From Paenibacillus tarimensis (GTDB lineage Bacteria > Bacillota > Bacilli > Paenibacillales > Paenibacillaceae), in assembly GCF_021532315.1 (NCBI RefSeq), contig NZ_JAKGAO010000005.1, positions 95,261 to 159,260 of the forward strand: a stretch of 64,000 nucleotides of DNA, written 5' to 3'. The notes under the pieces are model-generated. The model had not been told where the DNA came from, did no database searches, and was given only the letters and a program-made list of their open reading frames with translations. Below, in pieces: positions 36,425 to 45,082 of this stretch. The first letter of the stretch is position 1, and the number at the start of each line of letters is the position of its first letter. A program made the position numbers and the translations under genes.

Positions 36425-37885
36425 ATGGTGACAAGCTGGGAGCAGCTGGAACTCCGTTCCGAGCTTATCGGACAGTTAAAGGACTTTGAAATAACCGAAC
36501 CGACCACGGTTCAGCAAGAGGCGATTCCCGCAATCGCATCCGGAAGAGACTTATACGCGAGATCTCAGACAGGTACTGGTAAGACACTCGCCTATCTGCT
36601 GCCGCTGCTTAACCGCATGGATACGGCCGTCTCTGATATTCAGGCGGTAATACTGGCCCCAACACAGGAGCTCGCCATGCAGATTGTCCGCGTAGCGGAG
36701 CGTTATGCGGAGGCTTGCGGTTTGCGGGTGCAGCAGTTGATCGGCGGGGCGGCATTGAAGCGGCAGGTTGAGAAGCTGAAGCTTAAGCCGCATCTCATCG
36801 TGGGTACACCAGGCCGGATTCATGAGCTGGTTGCCCAGCGTAAGCTGAAGCTGCACAACGCCAGGACAATCGTTATTGACGAAGCGGACCAAATGTTCGA
36901 GCTAGGTTCGACCAAGGAGGTTGAAACGGTTATATCCGCTCTGGGACCAGACCGCCAAATCGCCTTCTTCTCGGCGACGCTTCCCGAGGAGATGGAACGG
37001 CTGGCCGGCAGATGGATGAAAGAGCCTGTGCGCATTGATGTCCAGCCGGAGCATCGTGTGGCCGAGACGATTAGTCATTATTATATTCTCAGCGAAGGCA
37101 GAGATAAGTTCGAGACCGCGAAGAAGCTGCTGCATGCCTTTGCGCCTTCTTCGGCACTTCTGTTCATGAATGACACGGACCAGATCGCCAACTGGGAAGC
37201 GAAGCTCGCTTTCGAAGGATTTACCGTCGAGTCGCTGTATGGGGACGCAGACAAGTTGAAGCGGTCTCAGACGCTTGAACGTTTCAGAAGCGGCAGATGC
37301 CAGCTGCTGCTGGCAACTGATGTGGCAGCAAGAGGCATTGATATTGAGCAACTGCCGCTTGTACTTAATATTGATGCACCGCAGGACCCCGACCGCTATG
37401 TGCATCGTGCGGGGCGGACAGGCCGTATGGGCCGGGAAGGTACCGTTTTTACGATTGTGACCTTCCGTGACAGCTACCTGGCCGAGAAGCTTTCCAAGCG
37501 GCTTGGTATTGAGATTAAAGAACGGGTTCTGTACGGCGGGAAAATTCTGGCGCGTGAAGAGCTGAAGCGAGGCTCTAGGAGTGGTTCGCCGCCAAGAGGA
37601 GCTGGTACCGGCAAAGCTTCTGCTGACAGAGGGGACAGGGATTTAAGGAATGGAAGAGGACGTTCCGGGGAAACGGGCAGGAGCGTTTCCGGCGAAATAA
37701 GCGCAGCCCCAGCGTCCTCAGCAGGACGTAAAGGGCTTCCTTCTGAGCGCGGCAAAGAGGGTGTAAGGAAGCTTTCACCGGCCAGGGCAAAGGCGGAGAA
37801 GGAGAAAGAGCGGAAGAACAAGGGAGCGCCCAAATGGCTCAAGGCCAAACGCGAGAATGGCAGCGGCGGAGAACAGCAGAAGTAG
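36425..37885 (+). CDS. DEAD-box RNA helicase
   Basis: ATG 36425 follows AGGAGGATCATC; 486 residues. Motifs: Q-like TVQQEAIP, I SQTGTGKT, Ia PTQELAMQI, II VIDEADQMF, III FFSATLP, V DVAARGIDI, VI HRAGRTGRMG. The C-terminal tail (about 375-486) is Arg/Gly/Ser/Lys-rich, as in helicases that bind RNA without strong specificity. It is probably in ribosome assembly or mRNA decay; a specific Csh/DeaD paralogue cannot be named. Confidence 0.93.
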   Translation: MVTSWEQLELRSELIGQLKDFEITEPTTVQQEAIPAIASGRDLYARSQTGTGKTLAYLLPLLNRMDTAVSDIQAVILAPTQELAMQIVRVAERYAEACGLRVQQLIGGAALKRQVEKLKLKPHLIVGTPGRIHELVAQRKLKLHNARTIVIDEADQMFELGSTKEVETVISALGPDRQIAFFSATLPEEMERLAGRWMKEPVRIDVQPEHRVAETISHYYILSEGRDKFETAKKLLHAFAPSSALLFMNDTDQIANWEAKLAFEGFTVESLYGDADKLKRSQTLERFRSGRCQLLLATDVAARGIDIEQLPLVLNIDAPQDPDRYVHRAGRTGRMGREGTVFTIVTFRDSYLAEKLSKRLGIEIKERVLYGGKILAREELKRGSRSGSPPRGAGTGKASADRGDRDLRNGRGRSGETGRSVSGEISAAPASSAGRKGLPSERGKEGVRKLSPARAKAEKEKERKNKGAPKWLKAKRENGSGGEQQK

Positions 37886-38038
37886 GGACGTATGCCCGCT
37901 GAAAAGGAATCTGCCTAATGCGGGAGACCAGCTGGCCGCCAGCCTGGATAAGAGCCGCAGTATTGCGCTGGCTGCACCAGTGTATGTCCTGCGGCTTGTT
38001 CTTAATAGAAGGCATAATTATGAATGAGAGGTGATACG

Positions 38039-38806
38039 GTGAGCGGGGAACCGATCTTGAAGGTAAGCGGGCTCACGGGAGGATACAGTCCACGGAAACC
38101 TGTTCTGCATGATATAAGCTTCGGTATCCAGCCGGGGGAGATGGTGGGCCTGATTGGACTTAATGGCGCCGGTAAAAGCACAACCATCAAGCATATTCTG
38201 GGGTTGATGCAGCCGCACAGCGGCGAAGTGCGCATTAAGGGAACGACACTGGATGATAATTCTGAGGTATACCGTTCGGCTTTCGCATATGTTCCGGAGA
38301 CACCGGTGCTGTTCGACGAGCTTACAGTAGAGGACCATCTCCGTCTGACAGGGATGGCTTATGACGTGCCGGAGCCGTCCTATTCGCAGCGATGCGGCGA
38401 TTTGCTCAAGGAATTCCACATGAATCCGAAGAGGAAAGCGTTCGCCGGCCACCTGTCCAAAGGCATGAAGCAGAAGGTTATGCTGATGAATGCGCTGCTT
38501 GCGGAGCCGCCTCTGTATATTATCGATGAGCCGTTTGTGGGTCTTGACCCGCTGGGCATACGCTCACTCCTTGAACGCCTTGTCGAGGTTAAGCGTCAGG
38601 GTGCGGCAATCCTGATGAGCTCGCATATTCTTGCAACTGTCGAGTCGTATTGCGATCGTTTCCTTGTGCTTCACGGAGGCAGGCTGGTGGCCAGCGGTAC
38701 GCTGGAGGATGTCAGGGCGGCAGCGGGCGGTTGGGCCTCTTCCTTGGAGGAGGCATTCTACAGACTGGTTACAGACGAGGGAGATACCAATGGACCGGTC
38801 GCTTGA
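38039..38806 (+). CDS. ecsA: ABC transporter ATP-binding protein EcsA
   Basis: A GTG at 38039 is preferred, with AGAGGTGA 5 bases upstream; ATG 38024 is the longer alternative. About 255 residues: Walker A GLNGAGKST, signature LSKGMKQK, Walker B YIIDEPFVGLD, and switch His in SSHI. The following gene is an EcsB-type membrane protein overlapping by 17 bases. Ecs affects secretion, proteolysis and peptide export in Bacillus. Confidence 0.92.
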   Translation: MSGEPILKVSGLTGGYSPRKPVLHDISFGIQPGEMVGLIGLNGAGKSTTIKHILGLMQPHSGEVRIKGTTLDDNSEVYRSAFAYVPETPVLFDELTVEDHLRLTGMAYDVPEPSYSQRCGDLLKEFHMNPKRKAFAGHLSKGMKQKVMLMNALLAEPPLYIIDEPFVGLDPLGIRSLLERLVEVKRQGAAILMSSHILATVESYCDRFLVLHGGRLVASGTLEDVRAAAGGWASSLEEAFYRLVTDEGDTNGPVA

Positions 38807-40034
38807 AGAGCTGTGGAGCAAACGGTCGTCCGACTTCTGGAGAGAAGCTGCCCCTTACATCCGTTATATGCTGCAGAGCGGTTTTCCTGCCTTCCTGTCT
38901 CTCGTCGGCATTGCCCTGCTCGTGAGCTATAGCAGCTTCCTGAGACAGGTGCCGGAGCATTATCCAATTGCTTTGACGGGAGCTGCTGCGCTCCTGCCGT
39001 TCGTCTGCTGGTCGCCGCTGCGAAGCTGGCTCGTATCAGCGGATATTGTCTTTCTAATGCCGCGGGAAAGTGGCATGAAGCCTTACATACTCCGCTCGGC
39101 AAGGCGAGGTCTAGCCGTTACATCCATCTGGACGGCGGTTGCCTTTATTGCCTTTCTTCCGCTTTACTACAAGGGAGCAGCGCTGGTGCATCCGCTGGCA
39201 GCAGCTGCTATGCTGGCCTTGCTGAAAGGCATGCATGCTTACGCTGCATGGATAGAGAGACGGATGACCTACACGGCTGCCCGCAGGATGTACCGCCTGC
39301 TGAGATGGGCGCTGACTGCCATAGTACTGGTCTCCTTATTTACCTTTCCATTGTGGAAAACATTGCTGTTCCTCCTGGGAGCCGCCGCTGCCGTCTATGC
39401 GGCGCTCAAGCTGCCGCGTAAGCACGGATTCCCGTGGGAGAGGCTGATTATCGAGGAAGCGCGGACGAGACGGGGATATTACCGTTTCTTTAGCATGTTC
39501 ATTGATGTGCCTGCTGCGGGGACAGTTGTGGCTAAACGTGCTTATCTGGCCTGGCTATCCGCCCTGGTGCCTTATAGAAGACGCAGTACTTATACCTTTC
39601 TGTATACCCAGACGGTTATCAGAACGGAGACTGGCGGGATCCTGCTGCGGCTGACAGGTCTTGGGGCACTGTCGTCATACTTTGCCGCCCAGAGCGGATC
39701 ACTGGACGGGTGGGCGGCTGTCGTGCTCTGCTGCCTATTTACAGCCGTCCTTGGCATGCAGCTCGGGACGGTCCGCCACGTACACAGGTATTCGGTATGG
39801 CAGCATGTATATCCGCTGCCCTCAGCGACACGCTTCCAGTCGCTGCTGAAGGTTGCGCGTGCAGCTCATCTGCTTTGTGCCGTGCTGATCGCATGCTTTA
39901 CTGTGGTGCCGCTGACTCTACAGGGCTTGTGGCTGCCAGCGGCCGCTGCCGCGTTTATAGTTATCCTGTATGCGGCAGTAATTGCGCCTTACCGTCTCAT
40001 GGCCAGAATGGCTAAGGAACGCGAGGATGACTAG
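38790..40034 (+). CDS. ecsB: ABC transporter permease EcsB
   Basis: ATG 38790 follows GAGGGAGATACCA; 414 residues. A short cytoplasmic N-terminus (SLEELWSKRSSDFWREAAPYI) is typical of EcsB. Six to eight membrane helices follow, in two blocks separated by a basic cytoplasmic loop (RTRRGYYRFFSMFIDVP). The order ecsA-ecsB is standard; ecsC was not seen. Confidence 0.9.
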   Translation: MDRSLEELWSKRSSDFWREAAPYIRYMLQSGFPAFLSLVGIALLVSYSSFLRQVPEHYPIALTGAAALLPFVCWSPLRSWLVSADIVFLMPRESGMKPYILRSARRGLAVTSIWTAVAFIAFLPLYYKGAALVHPLAAAAMLALLKGMHAYAAWIERRMTYTAARRMYRLLRWALTAIVLVSLFTFPLWKTLLFLLGAAAAVYAALKLPRKHGFPWERLIIEEARTRRGYYRFFSMFIDVPAAGTVVAKRAYLAWLSALVPYRRRSTYTFLYTQTVIRTETGGILLRLTGLGALSSYFAAQSGSLDGWAAVVLCCLFTAVLGMQLGTVRHVHRYSVWQHVYPLPSATRFQSLLKVARAAHLLCAVLIACFTVVPLTLQGLWLPAAAAAFIVILYAAVIAPYRLMARMAKEREDD

Positions 40035-40058
40035 TTGATATTAAGGGGGAAATAAGCA

Positions 40059-41126
40059 ATGGGAGATCCGCGAGTGAAAGAGTTAGCCCGCATACTGGTG
40101 CATCACTCTATTAATGTGCAGCCGGGAGAGAAGATATTAATTATAGGAGACGCCGAGACGGCTCCGCTGATTAAGGAGGTTTACCGCACCGTATTGAAGG
40201 CTGGGGGGCATCCGATGCTGCAGGTCGGCCTTGCCGAGCTGAACAAGATTTTATACGATGAGGCGGGTGGTGAGCAGCTTGATGATGTAGATGTTCTGGA
40301 GTGGCTGTATCATCGTGCCGATGGCCTGATACGTATTCTGGGTTCAGCGAACAACAAGGAGCTTACGAATGTCGATCCGGAGAAGCTGAAGCGGCGCAGC
40401 CGTGCAACCTCTAAGCTTTCCCGTTATCTGATGCAGGGCGGTGCCAAGTGGGTGCTCACCATGTTCCCTACCCAGGCGCAGGCACAGGATGCGGACATGT
40501 CGCTGGAGGAGTATGAGCATTTTGTCTACAGTGCCACCAATGTGGATTATGCGGCGATGGAGCGTTCTATGCTCGGAGCTGTACAGAAATTTAACGAGGC
40601 CAGCAAGGTGCGGATAGTCGGCAAAGAGACCGATCTGACCGTTGATATCGCAGGCCGTTCAGCAGTTATTTGCGCAGGCAACCGGAACGTCCCGGACGGA
40701 GAGTTCTATTTTTCCCCCAATCATCTGCTGACAGAAGGCCATATCTATTATGAGTGGCCGACCGTCTACAACGGCAGGGAAATCTCGGGCATCCGTCTGC
40801 GTTTTGAGAAGGGCAGGGTTGTGGAGTATTCCGCGGAAAAGGGCGAAGAAGCGCTTGCCGCTGCGCTGGATACGGACGAGGGGGCAAGATTTCTCGGCGA
40901 GCTCGGGATTGGCGTTAACTACGGCATAACAAGGCCAACCAAAGATATCTTGTTCGATGAGAAAATTGGAGGTTCAGTCCATCTGGCTCTTGGGCGGGCC
41001 TATGAAATGGGCGGAGCCGGTAATGAGTCCGTCATTCACTGGGATATGGTGAAGAACCTGAAGGATGGCGGAGAGATTTACCTGGATGGTATCCTGGTGC
41101 AGAAGAATGGACAGTGGGTATTCTGA
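40059..41126 (+). CDS. M29-family aminopeptidase
   Basis: 355 residues, somewhat short for AmpS-type enzymes (about 370-410). It contains MFPTQAQAQDADMSLEEYEH, the NVPDGEFYFSP metal-ligand region, FEKGRVVEYSAEKGEE, LGELGIGVNYGI, and a late HLALGRAYEMGG segment with an HWDM near the end, as in the M29 metallo-aminopeptidases. It is cytoplasmic and probably recycles peptides. It is downstream of ecsAB, with AAGGGGGAAATAAGCA before the ATG. Confidence 0.87.
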   Translation: MGDPRVKELARILVHHSINVQPGEKILIIGDAETAPLIKEVYRTVLKAGGHPMLQVGLAELNKILYDEAGGEQLDDVDVLEWLYHRADGLIRILGSANNKELTNVDPEKLKRRSRATSKLSRYLMQGGAKWVLTMFPTQAQAQDADMSLEEYEHFVYSATNVDYAAMERSMLGAVQKFNEASKVRIVGKETDLTVDIAGRSAVICAGNRNVPDGEFYFSPNHLLTEGHIYYEWPTVYNGREISGIRLRFEKGRVVEYSAEKGEEALAAALDTDEGARFLGELGIGVNYGITRPTKDILFDEKIGGSVHLALGRAYEMGGAGNESVIHWDMVKNLKDGGEIYLDGILVQKNGQWVF

Positions 41127-41150
41127 TCCTAAGAAAGGATATATCCTTCC

Positions 41151-41603
41151 CTAGAACAGCCGGGCTGTCCGTTCCATCTGCAGACAGAATGAACGGTTAT
41201 GCATGATGAAGAATGAGGACAGATCATAGCGGTTGTCAGCCGGCTCATAGATAACGAGCAGCCGGTGACGCATCTGGTTCATGGCATGCTGTACGAACTG
41301 CTCGGCCCTTGTGGTGCGCTTGCAGGTAATGTAAGCGTATAGGGAATGATCATGAGGGTCATCCAGCAGACTGACGCCGGCACAGGAAAATTCCGTTTGA
41401 ATGCCGGCCTCCCTCAGCGCTTTAAGAGCTGGAAACAGCTCAGCATCAACTACGGTGTAATCCCAGCCGACCGTCTGCTTGGGCCTGGTGACAACCTTGT
41501 CCCGTTCCACCCAAGCAGCCAGCTCCTGTTTCCGGCGAATCCACCTTTCCCGGGAATGGGAGCTTATTGTATGTTCTGCGTGATCATGGTGTGTGCTGGT
41601 CAT
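41151..41603 (-). CDS. Conserved hypothetical protein, His-rich N-terminus, in probable Zur operon
   Basis: ATG 41603 is favoured (AAGGGG 8 bases upstream); ATG 41609 overlaps the stop of the previous gene. About 150 residues. The N-terminus is His-rich (STHHDHAEHTISSHSRE), as in metal-binding segments. The rest has VDAELFPALKALREAGIQTE, a lone Cys in EFSCAGVSL, DDPHDHSLYAYITC and a compact alpha/beta pattern. Family not recognised. Being coupled to a ferredoxin-like gene behind a Zur-type site suggests a metal-linked role (inference). Confidence 0.65.
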   Translation of the reverse strand: MTSTHHDHAEHTISSHSRERWIRRKQELAAWVERDKVVTRPKQTVGWDYTVVDAELFPALKALREAGIQTEFSCAGVSLLDDPHDHSLYAYITCKRTTRAEQFVQHAMNQMRHRLLVIYEPADNRYDLSSFFIMHNRSFCLQMERTARLF

Positions 41604-41608
41604 CCTCA

Positions 41609-41965
41609 TTACCCCTTTACAGTTCCTTCTGCTGAGCTTCCCGCCGCTATGAATGTCCGGTCAAACGAATAGGTGATATGAGATTCCAGGCGCTCGCCTG
41701 CCAGGTGCCGCCTTACTAATTCTCTTCCGGTTTCGGGCGTAATATCTTTATACCATACCCCTTCGGGATAGGCGATTACAACACAGGCGTCCGCGCAGCG
41801 CCCATTGCAGCGGGTACGGGTGGTATGAATTTGCCGGTCGGCATGCTGGGCGGAGATTTCCTCTCTGATCGCCTGAGTGACCTCTTCTCCCATCCGCTTC
41901 ATGCAGCTGCCGCCATTACAGATAAGCAGGTGACAGCTTGTGTCTTGTAAATTCCAAGTAGCCAT
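41609..41965 (-). CDS. (2Fe-2S) thioredoxin-like ferredoxin domain protein
   Basis: 118 residues; AGAGAGGAGCCTGTC precedes the ATG. Four cysteines in the thioredoxin-like ferredoxin pattern: HLLICNGGSCMKRMGEE and TRCNGRCADACVVIAYPEGV, then WYKDITPETG. It is expected to bind a 2Fe-2S cluster. It is first in a two-gene minus-strand operon, with the next start overlapping its stop. A promoter with a Zur-like palindrome lies upstream. Confidence 0.85.
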   Translation of the reverse strand: MATWNLQDTSCHLLICNGGSCMKRMGEEVTQAIREEISAQHADRQIHTTRTRCNGRCADACVVIAYPEGVWYKDITPETGRELVRRHLAGERLESHITYSFDRTFIAAGSSAEGTVKG

Positions 41966-42033
41966 GACAGGCTCCTCTCTGTTTCAGATAAGAATGTGAA
42001 TATCCCTGATCCGTTGTTGCAGTCAGTGAGTTA

Positions 42034-42050
42034 ATAGTAATAATTACTAT
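42034..42050 (-). promoter_or_regulatory. Predicted Zur box of the ferredoxin-like operon
   Basis: ATAGTAAT-A-ATTACTAT is a perfect 17-base palindrome. Its arms match those of the site at 31451-31465 except for one base, and it lies at the same place relative to the -10. Confidence 0.65.
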
Positions 42051-42051
42051 C

Positions 42052-42080
42052 ATAGTAACAACTAAATATCCTATCGTCAA
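42052..42080 (-). promoter_or_regulatory. SigA promoter of the ferredoxin-like operon
   Basis: On the minus strand TTGACG (42080-42075), 17 bases, TACTAT (42057-42052). This is nearly identical in design to the promoter at 31418-31446. Confidence 0.7.
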
Positions 42081-42095
42081 TTTTCCCCTTACATA

Positions 42096-42133
42096 ATAAA
42101 GGCTGCCACGGTCGTAGCGGCCGTGACAGCCTT
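42096..42133 (-). terminator. Terminator of the aminotransferase gene
   Basis: AAGGCTGCCACGG pairs with CCGTGACAGCCTT with one bulge. On the minus strand it is followed by TATTATG. It separates the aminotransferase from the Zur-type promoter. Confidence 0.7.
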
Positions 42134-42158
42134 ATTGCTAGGGCTTCGTACAGACTAA

Positions 42159-43469
42159 TTATATGCTGGCCTTAGCAGACATAACGTCCTGCACAGCCTG
42201 ATAAATCGTATCATACAGCTCTTCCAGATGAGTCTCCTCAATACAGGAGAAGGCTACCCGCAGGTCGGTCTCCCCCAGGGCGATGGTGCCGATGCCGTAT
42301 TCGTCCAGCAGGCGCTGACGCACCGATTCGGCGTCGGCATTCTTGAGCTTCAGGCACATGAAGTACCCGGAGTTAAACGGATAGTAGGTCCAGACATCTC
42401 CGTAACGGCCGCTGTCGAGAAGCTCCTTGACACGGTTGGCACGGCCCTTCATAATAGCAAACTTCTCTTCCTTCTGAGCTTCGAAATCCGGTGAGTTTAG
42501 CGCATGAAGAACGAACGTCTGGGTCGGATGCGGGCCGCTTGAAATGGTGGCTCGGATAATTCCCAGCGTTTTCTGCTCCAGGGCATTCAGCAGGTCAGCT
42601 GACTCAGAGGCGTAGGTGATGAAGCCGACACGGAAACCCCATACATACTCCTCCTTCGTAGCCCCGTCCACTTTTACCGCAAGGACACGCGGATGCAAGC
42701 CGGCCAGCTTGCCAAAGAGTGATTCTTGTGCGGAGTCCTCGAAAAACAGACCAAAGTATGCGTCATCGGTTACGGCTACGACGTTGACGCCGGCTTCCGC
42801 AGCATCATGAATGGCGGCTGTAATTTCCTCGTATTCCTGAACGCCCGGTGTGTATCCGGTCGGATTGTTCGGGAAGTTCAGGAGAACGATGGCTTTGCCT
42901 TTGTCTTTCTGTGCTAACAGGGCTTCCCGCAGAGCGGCGCTGTTAAATTTGTATTGTTCATCATAGAGCGGATACTCAACGATTTCGGCGCCGCGGCGGA
43001 CTCCGAAGGTCAGCTCATAGTTTTCCCAGTTCTTGTTGGGTATTACGACCGCATCACCCGGGCCTGCGAACAAGTCAGCCACAATACTGAGCCCGTGCGT
43101 GAGCGCATTGGTTACGATCGGATTGCCGAATGACTTACCTTCGAGAGAAGGTGTTTCCTTCAGCATCTTGGTCCGCCATGCTGTGCGGAGCTCCGGTTTG
43201 CCGGCAGGAGGGGCATATTCATACAGATCTTTCGGATTATAAGCGGAGAGTGTCTCCTGAATCACTTTGAGATGCATCGGCTGGCCCCCTTCGGTGGCGA
43301 TGCCGATCGTTGCGTTGAACTTATTCGCCTTGGCTTTGGCCTCCGCTGACTGGCTAAGGATGCCTACCTTTGGGAAGTAAATCGCTTTGCCAAGGTCGGA
43401 CAATACAGCGTGGACGTGCGGATTTTCCCGCTCAATCGTTTCATTCAACTGCTGGGCAAGTGGGTTCAT
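42159..43469 (-). CDS. Fold-type I PLP aminotransferase, substrate unknown
   Basis: About 436 residues; ATG 43469 is slightly preferred over ATG 43484, whose GGAAGG touches the start. Marks of the family: YEYAPPAGKPELR, NALTHGLSIVADLFAGPGD, NFPNNPTGYTPG, VTDDAYFGLFF and PLP Lys in KVDGATKEEYVWGFRVGF. The phosphate-binding and Lys motifs differ from the usual SxSK, so this is a divergent subgroup. It stands alone. Confidence 0.85.
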   Translation of the reverse strand: MNPLAQQLNETIERENPHVHAVLSDLGKAIYFPKVGILSQSAEAKAKANKFNATIGIATEGGQPMHLKVIQETLSAYNPKDLYEYAPPAGKPELRTAWRTKMLKETPSLEGKSFGNPIVTNALTHGLSIVADLFAGPGDAVVIPNKNWENYELTFGVRRGAEIVEYPLYDEQYKFNSAALREALLAQKDKGKAIVLLNFPNNPTGYTPGVQEYEEITAAIHDAAEAGVNVVAVTDDAYFGLFFEDSAQESLFGKLAGLHPRVLAVKVDGATKEEYVWGFRVGFITYASESADLLNALEQKTLGIIRATISSGPHPTQTFVLHALNSPDFEAQKEEKFAIMKGRANRVKELLDSGRYGDVWTYYPFNSGYFMCLKLKNADAESVRQRLLDEYGIGTIALGETDLRVAFSCIEETHLEELYDTIYQAVQDVMSAKASI

Positions 43470-43629
43470 GAATTCTTCTCTCATCCTTCCGAATAAGTCG
43501 TATCATTGGTCAGTTTACCAAATGTTAGCCTGATGGCGATTATTATATCACTTTTCGGATTCTCGTTACTATGCAAACATGCAATTTTCTGTGAAAGTCA
43601 GCATGCAAGTAAATCAACAAATCCTTAAA

Positions 43630-43658
43630 TTGACAATTCAGGATCTGAATATTAAGAT
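43630..43658 (+). promoter_or_regulatory. SigA promoter of the TetR-ABC operon
   Basis: TTGACA (43630-43635), 17 bases, TAAGAT (43653-43658). Confidence 0.7.
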
Positions 43659-43670
43659 AGATACCGACGG

Positions 43671-43687
43671 TCGGTATTGAAAGAAAG
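43671..43687 (+). promoter_or_regulatory. Palindromic operator, probable TetR binding site
   Basis: ATACCGAC-G-GTCGGTAT is a perfect odd-length palindrome 12 bases after the -10 and 9 bases before the TetR-family start codon, consistent with autorepression. Confidence 0.8.
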
Positions 43688-43695
43688 GGGTACAT

Positions 43696-44355
43696 ATGGC
43701 TAGAAATAAATATCCAGAGCAAACATTGGAGCAGATTTTAAACGTTTCGGCAAAGCTCTTTACAGAAAAGGGTTTTGAAAAGACCAGTATACAGGACATT
43801 ATTGATGAATTAGGCATGTCCAAGGGAGCGATTTATCACCATTTCAAATCCAAAGAAGATATTCTGGATGCTGTGATGGAGAAGCAATTCAATTATGCAG
43901 CTCAGATGATGGATGATCTAATTCAACATATACAGGCACCGAATGTACGGGAAAAGTTGATCAGTATTTTGGAGAATGTTGTAGCGGACGAAGATGTGCA
44001 TTCGATTGATGGTCTCTTAAGCACGCAGATGAAGAATCCCCAGTTTGTTGTCAGAGGGATTAAGGCGGGCGTGAAACATGACGCTCCAATCCTTGCACAG
44101 ATCATGGCGGATGGCAAACAGGACGGCTCTATAATAACCGATTATCCGATTGAATGTGCGGAGGTGTTCCTGCTGCTGGTCAATATATGGATCAATCCCA
44201 CTCTCTTCGATCGGCAAACTAATGAAACATTAAACCGTTTGAAGTTTTTACAGCAAATGATGCGTCTGTTGGGGGCTGATATTGTAAGCGATAACCTTAT
44301 CCAAAAAATTGTGGAGCATCATAACAAATTAGGAGGCTATCAACCGAATGAGTAA
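43696..44355 (+). CDS. TetR-family transcriptional repressor
   Basis: 219 residues. N-terminal HTH: LEQILNVSAKLFTEKGFEKT, SIQDIIDELGMSKGAIYHHF. The C-terminal ligand domain is divergent. It overlaps the ABC ATPase gene by 8 bases and has a palindrome in its own promoter, so it probably controls the exporter. The region is AT-richer than its surroundings. Confidence 0.92.
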   Translation: MARNKYPEQTLEQILNVSAKLFTEKGFEKTSIQDIIDELGMSKGAIYHHFKSKEDILDAVMEKQFNYAAQMMDDLIQHIQAPNVREKLISILENVVADEDVHSIDGLLSTQMKNPQFVVRGIKAGVKHDAPILAQIMADGKQDGSIITDYPIECAEVFLLLVNIWINPTLFDRQTNETLNRLKFLQQMMRLLGADIVSDNLIQKIVEHHNKLGGYQPNE

Positions 44356-45082
44356 TAGCTTTGCTGTAAGAACGGAACGTCTAGTGAAAACATTCGAGGG
44401 CGTCGAAATCATCAAAGGCTGTACCATGAGCATACCACATGGAACCATTTACGGCTTTTTGGGACCCAATGGGGCCGGAAAAACAACCGTGATGAAAATG
44501 CTGACGGGTTTGCTGCGGCCGACAGCCGGCAGAGCCGAGGTGCTTGGTATGGATGTTGTGACCCACCGGGACCAAATCCTTAGAAACATTGGTGCGATTA
44601 TAGAGGTTCCCATCTTTTACGAGCACTTGTCGGCCAGTGAAAACTTAAGCATGCATCTTGCTTATATGGGAGCTGAAGGAATCGATATCACGAAAGCATT
44701 AAGTAGCGTTGGTCTTGAACATACAGGTGAACTGCCGGTTTCCAAATTTTCTATGGGAATGCGTCAGCGGCTGGGTATAGCCAGGGCGCTGATCCACAGG
44801 CCTAAGCTGTTGATTCTGGATGAACCTATTAATGGACTTGATCTCATGGCTATTCGTGACATAAGGACATTGTTTACGGATCTGGTTCAGAATCACGGAA
44901 TGACCATTCTTCTCTCCAGTCATATTGTTTCCGAAATTGAGCTTATCGCGGACATTGTGGGAATTATTGCGGATGGTACAGTGAAGCTTGAAGTCCGGCT
45001 TTCTGAAATGAAGACGCAATATCCCGGCGGGCTTGAGGATTACTTCATTGACGTCATGAGCGGAGGTCATGAAATTGCTTAG
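44348..45082 (+). CDS. ABC exporter ATP-binding protein
   Basis: 244 residues: Walker A GPNGAGKTT, signature FSMGMRQR, Walker B LLILDEPINGLD, switch SSHI. The sequence resembles ATPases of bacitracin/lantibiotic-type (BcrA-like) exporters. GGAGGCTATCAACCG precedes the ATG. It overlaps both neighbours, so the three genes are tightly coupled. Confidence 0.9.
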   Translation: MSNSFAVRTERLVKTFEGVEIIKGCTMSIPHGTIYGFLGPNGAGKTTVMKMLTGLLRPTAGRAEVLGMDVVTHRDQILRNIGAIIEVPIFYEHLSASENLSMHLAYMGAEGIDITKALSSVGLEHTGELPVSKFSMGMRQRLGIARALIHRPKLLILDEPINGLDLMAIRDIRTLFTDLVQNHGMTILLSSHIVSEIELIADIVGIIADGTVKLEVRLSEMKTQYPGGLEDYFIDVMSGGHEIA

